DNA of 64,000 nt from Firmicutes bacterium UBA1702 (GTDB lineage Bacteria; Bacillota; Clostridia; Peptostreptococcales; Anaerovoracaceae). The notes below the pieces were generated by a model. It searched no databases. It was not told where the DNA came from and saw nothing but the letters and a program-made list of their open reading frames with translations. Both the position numbers and the translations under genes were made by a program. The stretch covers positions 1 through 64,000 of the forward strand of contig DCJK01000042.1 of NCBI GenBank assembly GCA_002320005.1. The letters are read 5' to 3'. Every line of letters begins with the position of its first letter. Position 1 is the first letter of the stretch. Shown here in pieces: positions 17,456-25,893 of this stretch.

Positions 17456-18771
17456 TGAAAGTATATATGGAGACCTTGGGCTGCCCCAAAAATTTCAATG
17501 ACACACAGACAGCAAAAGGTATAATGACTGCAGAAGGAATAACCATCACGGACGATGCTGAAAACTCGGATGTGATGATTTTAAACACATGTGGTTTCAT
17601 AAACGATGCAAAACGGGAGTCTATTCAGAGAATATTCGAACTGGCGGAACTTAAAGACGAAAATAGAAAACTTGTTGTTTCAGGGTGTCTGGCGCAGAGA
17701 TATGCTGATGAACTTTTTGAGGAGATGCCTGAGGTAGACTGTTTTGTCGGAGTTAACCAGTACCCGGAACTTCCAAAGATTCTCAGAGAATTATGTTGCG
17801 ATGAAAAAAGAATAAAATCCATTTCGTTGTGCTGTGATACGTCTCTTGGTATACTGCCACGGGTTCTTGAAGAAAACCCATATACCGCTACTTTAAAAAT
17901 AGCGGAAGGATGCAACAACAGATGTGCCTATTGTGTCATTCCCGATATAAGAGGTCCTTACAGAAGCAAGAAAAAAGAAGATATTCTTAAAGAAGCCCAA
18001 TGGCTTGCAGATAAAGGATGCAAGGAACTGATACTTATAGCTCAGGACGTTACTCTTTACGGCACAGATATCTACGGCAGACAGGTTCTGCCTGAACTGT
18101 TAAAAGAACTGTGTGGAATAGAAGGAATAGAGTGGATCAGACTTATGTACTGCTATGAAGACAAAATCACCGATGAACTCATAGAAGTCATGAAAAATGA
18201 GGAAAAAATATGTCATTACATTGATATTCCTATACAACATTCCAGTAACAACATTCTTAAAGCTATGAACCGGCGTTCGACAGAGAATTCCATCAGAGAG
18301 ACTGTAAAAAAGCTTAAGGAAGCTATCCCTGATATTCACATAAGGACGACAATTATCACAGGATTCCCCGGTGAAACTGAAGAGGACTTCGAAAATCTGC
18401 TTTCTTTCGTTGAAGAAATGCGATTTGCCAGACTTGGTGTGTTTGCCTATTCTCAGGAAGAAAACACTACGGCAGGCGAAATGGAGAATCAGGTCCCGGA
18501 AGAAATCAGGGAGCATAGAAAGGATGCTGTGATGCGGCGTCAGCTGGACATTTCACTGGAATCCAACAGAGAAAAAATCGGTCAGATAATGAAAGTTCTG
18601 GTGGAAGAAAAAGATGAAGACGGAAGCTATATCGGGAGGACGCAATATGATGCCCCTGAGATAGATGACTCGGTGTTATTTACGTCCGAAAGGGAGCTTA
18701 AACCCGGAGATTTGGTTAATGTTATAATACAGGATGCATTTGATTATGACCTGACTGGTATGGAGGTTTAA
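17455..18771 (+). CDS. rimO: Ribosomal protein S12 methylthiotransferase
   Basis: Radical SAM enzyme that adds a methylthio group to the conserved Asp of ribosomal protein S12. Its 438 residues comprise an N-terminal UPF0004 domain with three cluster cysteines (ETLGCPKN, NTCGFI, SGCLAQRY), the radical SAM CxxxCxxC in GCNNRCAYC near residue 155, and a C-terminal TRAM domain ending DYDLTGMEV. The TLGCPKN opening separates RimO from MiaB. It is coupled to ftsK by a TAATG overlap, and pgsA starts 2 bases after its stop. Confidence 0.95.
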   Translation: MKVYMETLGCPKNFNDTQTAKGIMTAEGITITDDAENSDVMILNTCGFINDAKRESIQRIFELAELKDENRKLVVSGCLAQRYADELFEEMPEVDCFVGVNQYPELPKILRELCCDEKRIKSISLCCDTSLGILPRVLEENPYTATLKIAEGCNNRCAYCVIPDIRGPYRSKKKEDILKEAQWLADKGCKELILIAQDVTLYGTDIYGRQVLPELLKELCGIEGIEWIRLMYCYEDKITDELIEVMKNEEKICHYIDIPIQHSSNNILKAMNRRSTENSIRETVKKLKEAIPDIHIRTTIITGFPGETEEDFENLLSFVEEMRFARLGVFAYSQEENTTAGEMENQVPEEIREHRKDAVMRRQLDISLESNREKIGQIMKVLVEEKDEDGSYIGRTQYDAPEIDDSVLFTSERELKPGDLVNVIIQDAFDYDLTGMEV

Positions 18772-18772
18772 A

Positions 18773-19303
18773 ATGAATTTACCTAACAAACTTACAATCG
18801 CACGAGTTGTTGCGGTACCTTTCTTTATTGTTGCTTATTACTTCGGATGGTACATGGTGGCCTTTCTTATTTTTGTTGCGGCATCATTTACTGATATGCT
18901 GGATGGAAAGATTGCTAGAAAGCATAATCTGGTGACAAATTTCGGAAAAATAATGGATCCGCTGGCAGACAAAGTGCTGGTATATTCCGCCTTATGCCTG
19001 ATGATTCCGTATTATGTACCTGCATGGATGCTTATTGTTATCCTGGCGCGTGAATTCACTGTGGCAGGAATGCGTACAGTGGCGGCATCTGAAGGAATAG
19101 TTATTGCAGCGGGAATGAGCGGTAAAATCAAGACAGTTCTTCAGATGATTGCAGTATGTCTGCTGCTTCTTGTACCGGCTTTCCCTGAATTTGTCGTACT
19201 TTGGTATGTTTCACAAGCTTTTCTGTGGGCATCACTTGTTATGACAGTATATTCAGGTGTTGAATACGTTGTACAGAACAAACAGGTGTTTTCACAGAAA
19301 TAA
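18773..19303 (+). CDS. pgsA: CDP-diacylglycerol-glycerol-3-phosphate 3-phosphatidyltransferase
   Basis: Makes phosphatidylglycerol phosphate from CDP-diacylglycerol and glycerol 3-phosphate in the membrane. The 176-residue protein has several hydrophobic helices and the CDP-alcohol phosphotransferase signature, with the four Asp spread over DMLDG...AR...GKIMDPLADK at about residues 41-65. It sits tightly between rimO and cinA, the common Firmicutes order rimO-pgsA-cinA-recA. Confidence 0.95.
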   Translation: MNLPNKLTIARVVAVPFFIVAYYFGWYMVAFLIFVAASFTDMLDGKIARKHNLVTNFGKIMDPLADKVLVYSALCLMIPYYVPAWMLIVILAREFTVAGMRTVAASEGIVIAAGMSGKIKTVLQMIAVCLLLLVPAFPEFVVLWYVSQAFLWASLVMTVYSGVEYVVQNKQVFSQK

Positions 19304-19317
19304 GGAGGCGTATTTAG

Positions 19318-20550
19318 ATGAAAACAGCGATTCTCACAGTGGGAACCGAGATACTTTTCGGACAGATAGTAAATACCAATGCTGCATTTCTATCAAGAGA
19401 ACTGAATAATCTCGGATATGATGTAATGTATCATTACAGTGTAGGAGATAATCCGGGAAGGCTGGCCGAACTTATAGAATTTGCATTCAGAGATTGTGAT
19501 ATGATAATAACCACAGGGGGACTGGGACCTACTCAGGACGATCTTACCAAGGAGGTAATAGCTCAGGCGATGGGTGATCGCCTCGTGGTAAGCCCGGAAG
19601 CGCTTTCGGCACTTAAGGATAGATACGAAAGATCAGGAAGACCTATGACAGAAAATAACCTTAAGCAGGCAAATATGCCTGAATCTGCCCAGATACTTCC
19701 TAATGATCAGGGAACAGCTCCGGGATTCTGGCTCGAAAAAAAAGGCAAAATAATAGTATCTATGCCGGGACCTCCTCGTGAGATGACCAATATGTTTGAA
19801 AAAGAAGTTAAACCCAGACTCATCAGCAGACAGGACAGTGTAATATACTATAAGATTCTCAGAACCTTCGGACTGGGAGAATCAAAGATGGAAACTGTGC
19901 TGCTTCCGCTGATAGACGGGCAGACGGATCCTACCATTGCGACCTATGCAAAAGAAGGGGAATGCAGCCTCCGCATAGCATCCAAACGCCCGACAAAAGA
20001 AGAGGCAGAAGCTGCAGTAGAGGATATGACAGCCAGAGTCATGGACATAATCGGAGAATATGTTTACAGCACAGATAACGAGGAACTGGCAGATGTGGTT
20101 GCAAACATGCTGCTAGATAAAAACATAACCATTTCCTGCGCTGAATCGTGTACCGGAGGGTTGTTTGCCGGAACACTTATAAACACGGACGGTATTTCCA
20201 AAGTATTTGACAGAGGAATTGTGACATACAGCAACGAAGCAAAAATTAAGGAGCTGGGTGTGAAGGCGGAAACTCTTGACACCTTTGGGGCAGTCAGCCC
20301 CGAGACCGCTGCGGAGATGGCAGAAGGCATCAGAGCAAAGACCGGAACAGATATGGCGGTGTCAGTCACGGGAATAGCAGGACCCGGAGGGGGAAGTGCC
20401 GATAAACCTGTGGGTCTGGTGTACATAGGCATTGCGTATGACGGAAAAACTGATGTTGTAAAAGCTCAGATGAGGAATGTTACAAGAAACTGGAACAGAA
20501 ATTATGCTGTACTTAACATGCTGTACGAAATATATAAGAGAATAAAATAG
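19318..20550 (+). CDS. cinA: Competence/damage-inducible protein CinA
   Basis: The 410-residue two-domain protein has an N-terminal molybdopterin-binding-like domain (GTEILFGQIVNTNAAFLSREL, TTGGLGPTQDD), associated in the family with ADP-ribose or NMN metabolism. A C-terminal PncC-type nicotinamide mononucleotide amidase domain (SCAESCTGGL, VTGIAGPGGG) starts near residue 255. Bacillus cinA is co-transcribed with recA during competence. Here a weak terminator hairpin and a separate recA promoter lie between them, but comEA is also in the window, so a competence link is plausible. AAGGAGG lies upstream of the ATG. Confidence 0.94.
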   Translation: MKTAILTVGTEILFGQIVNTNAAFLSRELNNLGYDVMYHYSVGDNPGRLAELIEFAFRDCDMIITTGGLGPTQDDLTKEVIAQAMGDRLVVSPEALSALKDRYERSGRPMTENNLKQANMPESAQILPNDQGTAPGFWLEKKGKIIVSMPGPPREMTNMFEKEVKPRLISRQDSVIYYKILRTFGLGESKMETVLLPLIDGQTDPTIATYAKEGECSLRIASKRPTKEEAEAAVEDMTARVMDIIGEYVYSTDNEELADVVANMLLDKNITISCAESCTGGLFAGTLINTDGISKVFDRGIVTYSNEAKIKELGVKAETLDTFGAVSPETAAEMAEGIRAKTGTDMAVSVTGIAGPGGGSADKPVGLVYIGIAYDGKTDVVKAQMRNVTRNWNRNYAVLNMLYEIYKRIK

Positions 20551-20556
20551 AACATC

Positions 20557-20607
20557 AGAAGCCTTGATGCATTGCGAAGATGAAAGGCGATGCAGAGGGC
20601 TTCTTTT
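20557..20607 (+). terminator. Weak intrinsic terminator after cinA
   Basis: AGAAGCC at 20557-20563 pairs with GGCTTCT at 20598-20604, with an inner TGCATTGC/GCGATGCA helix. The T tract is short (TTCTTTTGAT), so read-through into recA is likely. Confidence 0.6.
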
Positions 20608-20674
20608 GATATATTATACCCGCAGCAGTGGTAAGTGCCGGCATAATATTTAACCTGGGAAGGTAAAACATATG

Positions 20675-20760
20675 TTGACAAATATCTGATCAGGATATAA
20701 TATATTTACATAAATTTACAGTAAAAAGCACTTGACCAGCAGAATAATATGGGGTAATAT
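20675..20760 (+). promoter_or_regulatory. Two tandem recA promoters
   Basis: Upstream: TTGACA at 20675-20680, a 17-base spacer and TAATAT at 20698-20703 (TATAAT at 20696 gives 15). Downstream: TTGACC at 20732-20737, a 17-base spacer and TAATAT at 20755-20760. The LexA box lies just after the second one, so only that promoter is expected to be directly repressed. Confidence 0.7.
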
Positions 20761-20767
20761 ACAAATA

Positions 20768-20781
20768 AGAACAAATGTTCG
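20768..20781. promoter_or_regulatory. LexA (SOS) box of recA
   Basis: AGAACAAATGTTCG matches the Gram-positive LexA consensus CGAACRNRYGTTCG at 13 of 14 positions. It begins 7 bases after the -10 element, on the transcription start. The same GAACAAATGTTCG occurs upstream of yneA in this window. Confidence 0.9.
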
Positions 20782-20799
20782 ATTCAGAAGGAGAATAAC

Positions 20800-21894
20800 A
20801 TGGCAGTAGATAAAAAAGAAAAAGATAAAGCCCTGGAGGCCGCTTTATCGCAGATTCAGAAGCAGTTCGGCAAGGGCGCCATCATGAAACTCGGAGATAA
20901 AAGTGCTCAGATGAATGTTGAGACCATATCTACCGGTTCTATAAGCCTTGACCTTGCCACAGGCGTGGGCGGCGTTCCAAAGGGAAGAATCGTAGAAATT
21001 TTCGGCCCTGAATCCTCAGGAAAGACAACCCTTACCCTGCACATTGTCGCTGAAGCTCAGAAAGCAGGCGGACGCGCAGCATTCATTGATGCAGAGCATG
21101 CATTGGATCCCGTATATGCAAAAAATCTGGGAGTTGATGTGGAAAATCTTCTCGTTTCACAACCTGACACAGGAGAGCAGGCATTGGAAATCTGCGATAT
21201 GCTGGTCAGAAGCGGAGCACTGGACGTTATTGTTATCGACTCAGTTGCAGCATTAGTTCCAAAGGCAGAAATACAGGGAGAAATGGGAGATACTCATGTA
21301 GGTCTTCAGGCCAGACTGATGTCTCAGGCTCTTAGAAAAATTACCGGTAGCATAAATAAATCAAATACATGCGTTATTTTTATAAACCAGTTGAGAGAAA
21401 AAGTGGGAGTTGTATATGGAAGCCCGGAAGTGACTACCGGAGGAAGAGCTCTTAAATTCTATTCCTCTATGCGACTTGACGTACGCAAAATAGACACCAT
21501 CAAAGTCGGAGATACCATAACAGGTAACAGGACCAGAGTCAAAGTCGTTAAAAATAAAGTCGCACCTCCTTTCAAACAGGCTGAATTTGATATAATGTAC
21601 GGTGAAGGAATATCAAAAGTAGGTGATATTCTGGATTGTGCGATAGATGCAAAGCTGATTGACAAAGCCGGATCATGGTACAGTTATAAAGGTGAAAGAA
21701 TCGGACAGGGTCGTGAGAATATAAAAAACTACCTCAAAGACCATGCTGAGGTAGTGGATGAACTTGAAGGAAAACTTCTTGATCTAATGAAATCTGACGA
21801 AGAGCCAGCCGGCGAACCTGGAGTGTCTGAAGAAGACTTCTCAGAAATAATGGATATGTTTATCGATGAAGATGGAGTAATCATCGAAGAGTAA
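20800..21894 (+). CDS. recA: Recombinase RecA
   Basis: Forms filaments on single-stranded DNA, drives homologous strand exchange and activates LexA self-cleavage. The 364-residue protein has Walker A GPESSGKTT near residue 70 and all core signatures, including VIDSVAALVPKAEIQGEMGD and CVIFINQLREKVGVVYGSPE. The C-terminus is acidic, as usual. AGAAGGAGAA lies before the ATG at 20800. SOS control is shown by the LexA box at 20768. The HAD phosphatase gene converges on it with only 13 bases between. Confidence 0.98.
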   Translation: MAVDKKEKDKALEAALSQIQKQFGKGAIMKLGDKSAQMNVETISTGSISLDLATGVGGVPKGRIVEIFGPESSGKTTLTLHIVAEAQKAGGRAAFIDAEHALDPVYAKNLGVDVENLLVSQPDTGEQALEICDMLVRSGALDVIVIDSVAALVPKAEIQGEMGDTHVGLQARLMSQALRKITGSINKSNTCVIFINQLREKVGVVYGSPEVTTGGRALKFYSSMRLDVRKIDTIKVGDTITGNRTRVKVVKNKVAPPFKQAEFDIMYGEGISKVGDILDCAIDAKLIDKAGSWYSYKGERIGQGRENIKNYLKDHAEVVDELEGKLLDLMKSDEEPAGEPGVSEEDFSEIMDMFIDEDGVIIEE

Positions 21895-21907
21895 ATAATA
21901 ACAAATT

Positions 21908-22702
21908 CTAATTATAAAAACAGAACTTTTTTATGGCTTCTGCAACACCTGCGGAGCGCTTATTACGGCATACATAGTCGGCAGCTGCTTTAAGTGAGTC
22001 AACAGAATTCGATACAGCAACGCCTGTGCCTGCCCATTTTATCATTTCTGCATCGTTGGTGTTATCGCCGCAGGCCATAACTTCATCAGGGCTGATTCCA
22101 AGCTTTTTGCACAAAAGAGCAAGGGAATTGGCCTTATTTATGCCTGCAGGCATTATTTCAATAAGATAACTTTGAGATTGAGCAAGGTATACGCAATTAC
22201 CAAGAAATTGTGAAAGTTCATTTTGAAGATGCTGCAGTTCTTCAGGCTTTACGACGATCATAGCCTTTGGAGACGGCTGAAATTCATAGTTGTTGAAGTC
22301 ATGCACCTCTATTGCCTCAGTATTAAGCAAATCGGGATCTATAGTTGTACCCTCTGTAATTTTTTCAACCAATATCTTGTGGTCTTTATAAAATTGGCAA
22401 TACAGATTCCTCTCCTTACAAAAAATGACTATTTTTTTCATTATATCAGTTGAGAGGGTTGCAGAAAACAGTTCACTTCCATCAGGCTGCGTGATTAGTG
22501 AGCCGTTATAACATAATATTTTGCAAGCAGGGCTTATTTCTTCGGCATATTTGAGAGCCGAATACAAAAGCCTGCCGGTTGCGATTACTATGGTTATTTC
22601 GTGCTGTATGCATTTTCTGAGCAATGACAGCACGTCTGCAGGTATTGTGTTGTCTTCTGACAAAAGAGTATTGTCAAGATCCAGAGCTATAAGTTTAATC
22701 AT
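21908..22702 (-). CDS. Cof-type HAD-IIB family phosphatase
   Basis: The 264-residue cytoplasmic phosphatase of the Cof/YkrA group probably hydrolyses sugar phosphates or related metabolites; the substrate cannot be read from sequence. Motif I is DLDNTLLSEDN with the nucleophile Asp near residue 8, motif II lies around ATGR, and motif IV is MACGDNTNDAEMIKWAGTGVAV. The type IIB cap lies between them. It starts 8 bases after the membrane protein gene on the same strand, so the two form an operon. It ends against recA with no obvious terminator. Confidence 0.9.
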   Translation of the reverse strand: MIKLIALDLDNTLLSEDNTIPADVLSLLRKCIQHEITIVIATGRLLYSALKYAEEISPACKILCYNGSLITQPDGSELFSATLSTDIMKKIVIFCKERNLYCQFYKDHKILVEKITEGTTIDPDLLNTEAIEVHDFNNYEFQPSPKAMIVVKPEELQHLQNELSQFLGNCVYLAQSQSYLIEIMPAGINKANSLALLCKKLGISPDEVMACGDNTNDAEMIKWAGTGVAVSNSVDSLKAAADYVCRNKRSAGVAEAIKKFCFYN

Positions 22703-22710
22703 ATCAGTAC

Positions 22711-23325
22711 CTATAAGAGTTTCAAAAGTGAGTAAATCAGACAGCCGATAAGAAGAATCTGAATTATCCAGTAAAATGATATGTAGAGGTTTTTAGTCCT
22801 TGGCTTAAAAAGAATTTCACCAAGAGTCGTGTAGGCAATGGGCTTTCTTATTCTGAAGCAATAGGCGGGCGTGTCTTTCAGCCCGGGAATGGATTCAACT
22901 GTTTCCATAAGATCAGGTGTTTTAAAATCTGCGTCCTCAAACAGGCTTATGTGTATCATTTTATAACATTCCTGTGCATAATACAAATGCCTGTTAAATG
23001 TATTATTCCATCTTGACGTAAGCAGAATGGAAAGAAATCCTGCCAGAACAAGAGAAAGATACACAATAGCGGCAAGTTCAGAACCCAGAGAGTTGGCAAA
23101 AGCCAGTGCCCCTGCTGCCAGCGCAAGAAAAATACTGTTGAAAGTGAGACGTTCATTTTCAACATGACGAGCGTGGGCAAGATTTTCTTTCATACATTCA
23201 GTCAGGAAAGTCGTCTGCGCTTCATTAAGCTTTTTCCCTTCAAGACGTTTCCATATTGAATCTGCATAAATTCGTTCATCAGATGCAGCTTGTGTTTTGT
23301 CATGCCTTTTTTTAAAATTTATCAT
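22711..23325 (-). CDS. Membrane protein of unknown function
   Basis: Not recognised with confidence. The ATG at 23325 has GGGAGAA ten bases upstream; the in-frame ORF from 23397 adds residues without support. The 204-residue product has a charged helical N-terminus (about residues 1-60), a tight pair of membrane helices (about 63-105), a soluble middle segment and a final hydrophobic helix at the C-terminus. This helix-pair-plus-tail layout recalls small SLATT- or RipA-type membrane proteins, but that is only an architectural resemblance. It is the first gene of a two-gene operon with the HAD phosphatase. Confidence 0.7.
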   Translation of the reverse strand: MINFKKRHDKTQAASDERIYADSIWKRLEGKKLNEAQTTFLTECMKENLAHARHVENERLTFNSIFLALAAGALAFANSLGSELAAIVYLSLVLAGFLSILLTSRWNNTFNRHLYYAQECYKMIHISLFEDADFKTPDLMETVESIPGLKDTPAYCFRIRKPIAYTTLGEILFKPRTKNLYISFYWIIQILLIGCLIYSLLKLL

Positions 23326-23436
23326 ATTGCTGTGATTCTCCCGGCGATTTAAATTTTCTGTCAAATATAGTATACTTAACAATGGCAAAAATTGCAATTT
23401 TTTTATCTATAATTTTAAAAAAATACGCCTGAAACC

Positions 23437-23465
23437 TTGACATCAAGCCATTTTCATGTTATTAT
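23437..23465 (+). promoter_or_regulatory. Promoter of rplU-rpmA
   Basis: TTGACA at 23437-23442, a 17-base spacer and TATTAT at 23460-23465. Transcription would begin near 23472, at the start of the L21 leader. Confidence 0.8.
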
Positions 23466-23469
23466 AACC

Positions 23470-23545
23470 GAGTTGAGCCGCGCAGACCGGGTAATAAGTG
23501 ATTTTAAAATCCACCCGCAATGGCGAGACCGGATAGAGGAGGAAA
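23470..23545 (+). ncRNA. Ribosomal protein L21 leader RNA
   Basis: The 5' untranslated region carries GAGCCGCGCAGACCGGG and, after a spacer, CACCCGCAATGGCGAGACCGG. This looks like the conserved L21 leader found before rplU in Firmicutes, thought to be a feedback target for a ribosomal protein. CCGGGT can pair with the downstream CCCG and CCGG segments. Recognition is from memory; a covariance-model search would settle it. Confidence 0.65.
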
Positions 23546-23553
23546 AATAAATT

Positions 23554-24063
23554 ATGTACGCAGTAATCGAAACCGGCGGCAAGCAGTACAGAGTACAGGA
23601 AGGTGATGTAATCACCGTTGAAAAGCTTAATGCAGAGGCCGGAGAAAAAGTTACCTTTGACAAGGTGCTGCTGTTAAACGATGATAAGGAAGTAAAAGTA
23701 GGAACACCTTATCTGGCTGAAACAGTAACAGGAACCGTTGTAGAAAACGGAAAAGGAAAGAAAGTTATAATCTTCAAGTATAAGGCAAAAAAGGACTATA
23801 GAAAGAAACAGGGTCACAGACAGCCATATACAGCAGTGAAGATTGATTCCTTAGGCGGTGCAGCAAAGGCATCTTCGAAGAAGGAAGCAGCTCCTAAGGC
23901 TGAAGTAAAGGAAGAAGCTAAAGAAGCAAAGCCTGCAAAGAAGGTTTCTGCTTCAATGAAAAAAGATGAACTGATTGCTTTTGCTAAAGAAAATAATATA
24001 GCTATCGACGAAAAGGCTACAAAAGCTGTTATCATTGAAGCTATAGAAGCAGCATTAAAGTAA
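23554..24063 (+). CDS. rplU: 50S ribosomal protein L21 with C-terminal HeH-like extension
   Basis: Large-subunit protein that binds 23S rRNA. Residues 1-102 are ordinary L21: MYAVIETGGKQYRVQEGD at the start and KKDYRKKQGHRQPYT near the end. The family is usually 100-105 residues, but this protein has 169. The extra ~65 residues are an Ala/Lys/Glu-rich linker followed by a compact segment from about residue 133 (SMKKDELIAFAKENNIAID). The latter resembles the HeH/SAP/Rho-N helix-extension-helix fold used to bind nucleic acid. The reading frame is continuous and ends 27 bases before rpmA, leaving no room for the prp gene usual in Firmicutes. Confidence 0.95.
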   Translation: MYAVIETGGKQYRVQEGDVITVEKLNAEAGEKVTFDKVLLLNDDKEVKVGTPYLAETVTGTVVENGKGKKVIIFKYKAKKDYRKKQGHRQPYTAVKIDSLGGAAKASSKKEAAPKAEVKEEAKEAKPAKKVSASMKKDELIAFAKENNIAIDEKATKAVIIEAIEAALK

Positions 24064-24090
24064 TCTTCCAATAAGATAGGAGGGGAAACA

Positions 24091-24351
24091 ATGGCAAGTA
24101 AAAAAGGTGTAGGAAGCTCCAAAAACGGTCGTGACTCCGAGTCCAAACGTCTTGGACTGAAAGCAGGCGACGGACAGTTTGTAAGTGCCGGAAGCATTCT
24201 GGTAAGACAGAGAGGAACAAAGTTCCACCCAGGCAACAATGTAGGCATCGGCGGAGATGACACTCTGTTTGCTAAGATTGACGGAGCAGTTAAGTTTGAA
24301 AGAAAAGACAAGACCAGAAAACAGGTCAGCGTTTATCCGAAAGAAGCTTAA
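24091..24351 (+). CDS. rpmA: 50S ribosomal protein L27 without N-terminal extension
   Basis: The 86-residue large-subunit protein has an N-terminal tail that reaches the peptidyl transferase centre. It begins directly MASKKGVGSSKNGRDSESKRLG. In most Firmicutes L27 carries about nine extra residues ending in LxxFF/A, removed by the Prp protease. Here the ATG has AGGAGGGG in place right before it and no extension is encoded upstream, so the protein is made in the mature, E. coli-like form. A terminator follows. Confidence 0.97.
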   Translation: MASKKGVGSSKNGRDSESKRLGLKAGDGQFVSAGSILVRQRGTKFHPGNNVGIGGDDTLFAKIDGAVKFERKDKTRKQVSVYPKEA

Positions 24352-24366
24352 TTTCAGTATTTTAAG

Positions 24367-24395
24367 GCCCTGTAAGCGTTTTACAGGGCTTTTTT
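24367..24395 (+). terminator. Intrinsic terminator after rpmA
   Basis: GCCCTGTAA at 24367-24375 pairs with TTACAGGGC at 24381-24389 and is followed by six T. Confidence 0.93.
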
Positions 24396-24429
24396 GTGAA
24401 GTATAAACAAATGGAGAGGAGGTTCTAAA

Positions 24430-25725
24430 ATGTTTGTGGACAGAGCCAAAATCACGATCAGATCAGGTAAAGGCGGAAATGGTGCAGTTACTTTTCGCAG
24501 GGAACCTTATGTGCCTGAAGGTGGGCCTGACGGAGGGGACGGCGGAAAAGGCGGCGACATCATTTTTGAAGCCGACAGAAATCTGAGGACTCTCATGGAC
24601 TTCAGATACAAGAGAAAATACGAGGCAGAAAACGGTCAGGATGGCATGAAGCGCAAGAAATTCGGAAAATCAGGCGAAGACCTTATTATAAAAGTTCCCA
24701 TGGGAACGGTGGTAATTGACGAAGAAACAGGCCGCATCATGAAAGACCTTACAGAAGACGGTCAGCGCTTTATTGCAGCCAAAGGAGGCAAAGGAGGCCG
24801 CGGCAATGTTAATTTCAAAAATTCTGTGCGTCAGGCGCCCAATTTTGCAGAAGCAGGTGGAGAAGCAAGAGAACGCACTGTCATTCTTGAAATGAAGCTT
24901 ATAGCCGACGTAGGTCTTGTAGGATTCCCCAACGTAGGAAAATCTTCTCTTTTGTCTGTTGCGACAAGCGCTCAGCCGAAGATAGCCAATTATCATTTCA
25001 CAACTATAGATCCGAATCTTGGTGTTGTCAATATACATGACAGCAGTTTTGTGATGGCTGATATTGCCGGAATAATAGAAGGTGCAAGTGAAGGGCTGGG
25101 ACTGGGATTCAGATTTCTGAAGCATATTGAACGTACAAAAGTTCTTATTCATGTTGTGGATGTTTCAGGAAGTGAAGGCCGAGATCCTAAAGAAGATTTT
25201 GATAAAATCAACAAGGAACTTGAAGCTTACAGCCCGCGCATACTAAAAAAACCGCAGCTTGTAGCGGCAAACAAGATTGATATGATCGGTGAGGACTCGC
25301 CGGAATACCTGGAATTCAAAGAGTATGCAGAGAAAAAAGGATACCAGGTATTTCCGATGTCAGCTCCCCTTAATATGGGAGTTAAGGAAATACTTTCGGC
25401 GGCTCTCATAGAACTGCAAAAAGTGGAACAGGAGCCTGAAGAGGACTTCTATGAGTATTTTGATTTCGATGCTGAGGAAAGAGATCCTTCCTACAGAGAA
25501 ATCAAGGCGGGATATGATGAAGAGGAAGGTGTATATACTCTGGAAGGAAAGCAGCTGTCAAAGATATTCCGCTCTACTAACTTCAATGACATGGGCTCAC
25601 TCAGATATCTTTATAAATATATAGAGGGTAAGGGAGCTATCGAGGAACTTAAAGAAATGGGTCTCGAAGAAGGAGACTATATCCGCATTGAAGACTATGA
25701 TATGGAATATTGGGATGAATACTGA
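24430..25725 (+). CDS. obgE: GTPase ObgE/CgtA
   Basis: The 431-residue GTPase acts in 50S assembly and stress/ppGpp signalling, and in sporulation in Bacillus. An N-terminal glycine-rich Obg fold (GGPDGGDGGKGGD) is followed by the G domain with G1 GFPNVGKSS, G3 DIAGIIEGAS and G4 NKID. A C-terminal OCT domain with an acidic tail follows. GGAGAGGAGG precedes the ATG. It is separated from rpmA by a terminator, though read-through is common in this rplU-rpmA-obgE order. Confidence 0.97.
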   Translation: MFVDRAKITIRSGKGGNGAVTFRREPYVPEGGPDGGDGGKGGDIIFEADRNLRTLMDFRYKRKYEAENGQDGMKRKKFGKSGEDLIIKVPMGTVVIDEETGRIMKDLTEDGQRFIAAKGGKGGRGNVNFKNSVRQAPNFAEAGGEARERTVILEMKLIADVGLVGFPNVGKSSLLSVATSAQPKIANYHFTTIDPNLGVVNIHDSSFVMADIAGIIEGASEGLGLGFRFLKHIERTKVLIHVVDVSGSEGRDPKEDFDKINKELEAYSPRILKKPQLVAANKIDMIGEDSPEYLEFKEYAEKKGYQVFPMSAPLNMGVKEILSAALIELQKVEQEPEEDFYEYFDFDAEERDPSYREIKAGYDEEEGVYTLEGKQLSKIFRSTNFNDMGSLRYLYKYIEGKGAIEELKEMGLEEGDYIRIEDYDMEYWDEY

Positions 25726-25777
25726 TTTTTTGTCAGTTTATCCATGAAGATTTCCGTTGAAAAGTTATGTGCATTGC

Positions 25778-25815
25778 GCCCGGCTATAACATATAAAATG
25801 CAGCCGGGCCTTTTT
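25778..25815 (+). terminator. Intrinsic terminator after obgE
   Basis: GCCCGGCT at 25778-25785 pairs with AGCCGGGC at 25802-25809, then C and five T. Confidence 0.9.
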
Positions 25816-25830
25816 ATCACATGTCTTATG

Positions 25831-25859
25831 GCATGATGTTTATATTTATTTCATACATT
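25831..25859 (+). promoter_or_regulatory. Possible sigma-E (mother-cell) promoter
   Basis: GCATGAT at 25831-25837, a 14-base spacer and CATACATT at 25852-25859. The -10 matches the Bacillus sigma-E consensus CATACAMT at 7 of 8 positions, the -35 (KMATATT) at 5 of 7. It lies 34 bases before an M23-domain gene that would fit mother-cell expression. This is inference from consensus only. Confidence 0.4.
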
Positions 25860-25893
25860 ACCATAGAATTATATAAGTAATGAGGTGTGATGT

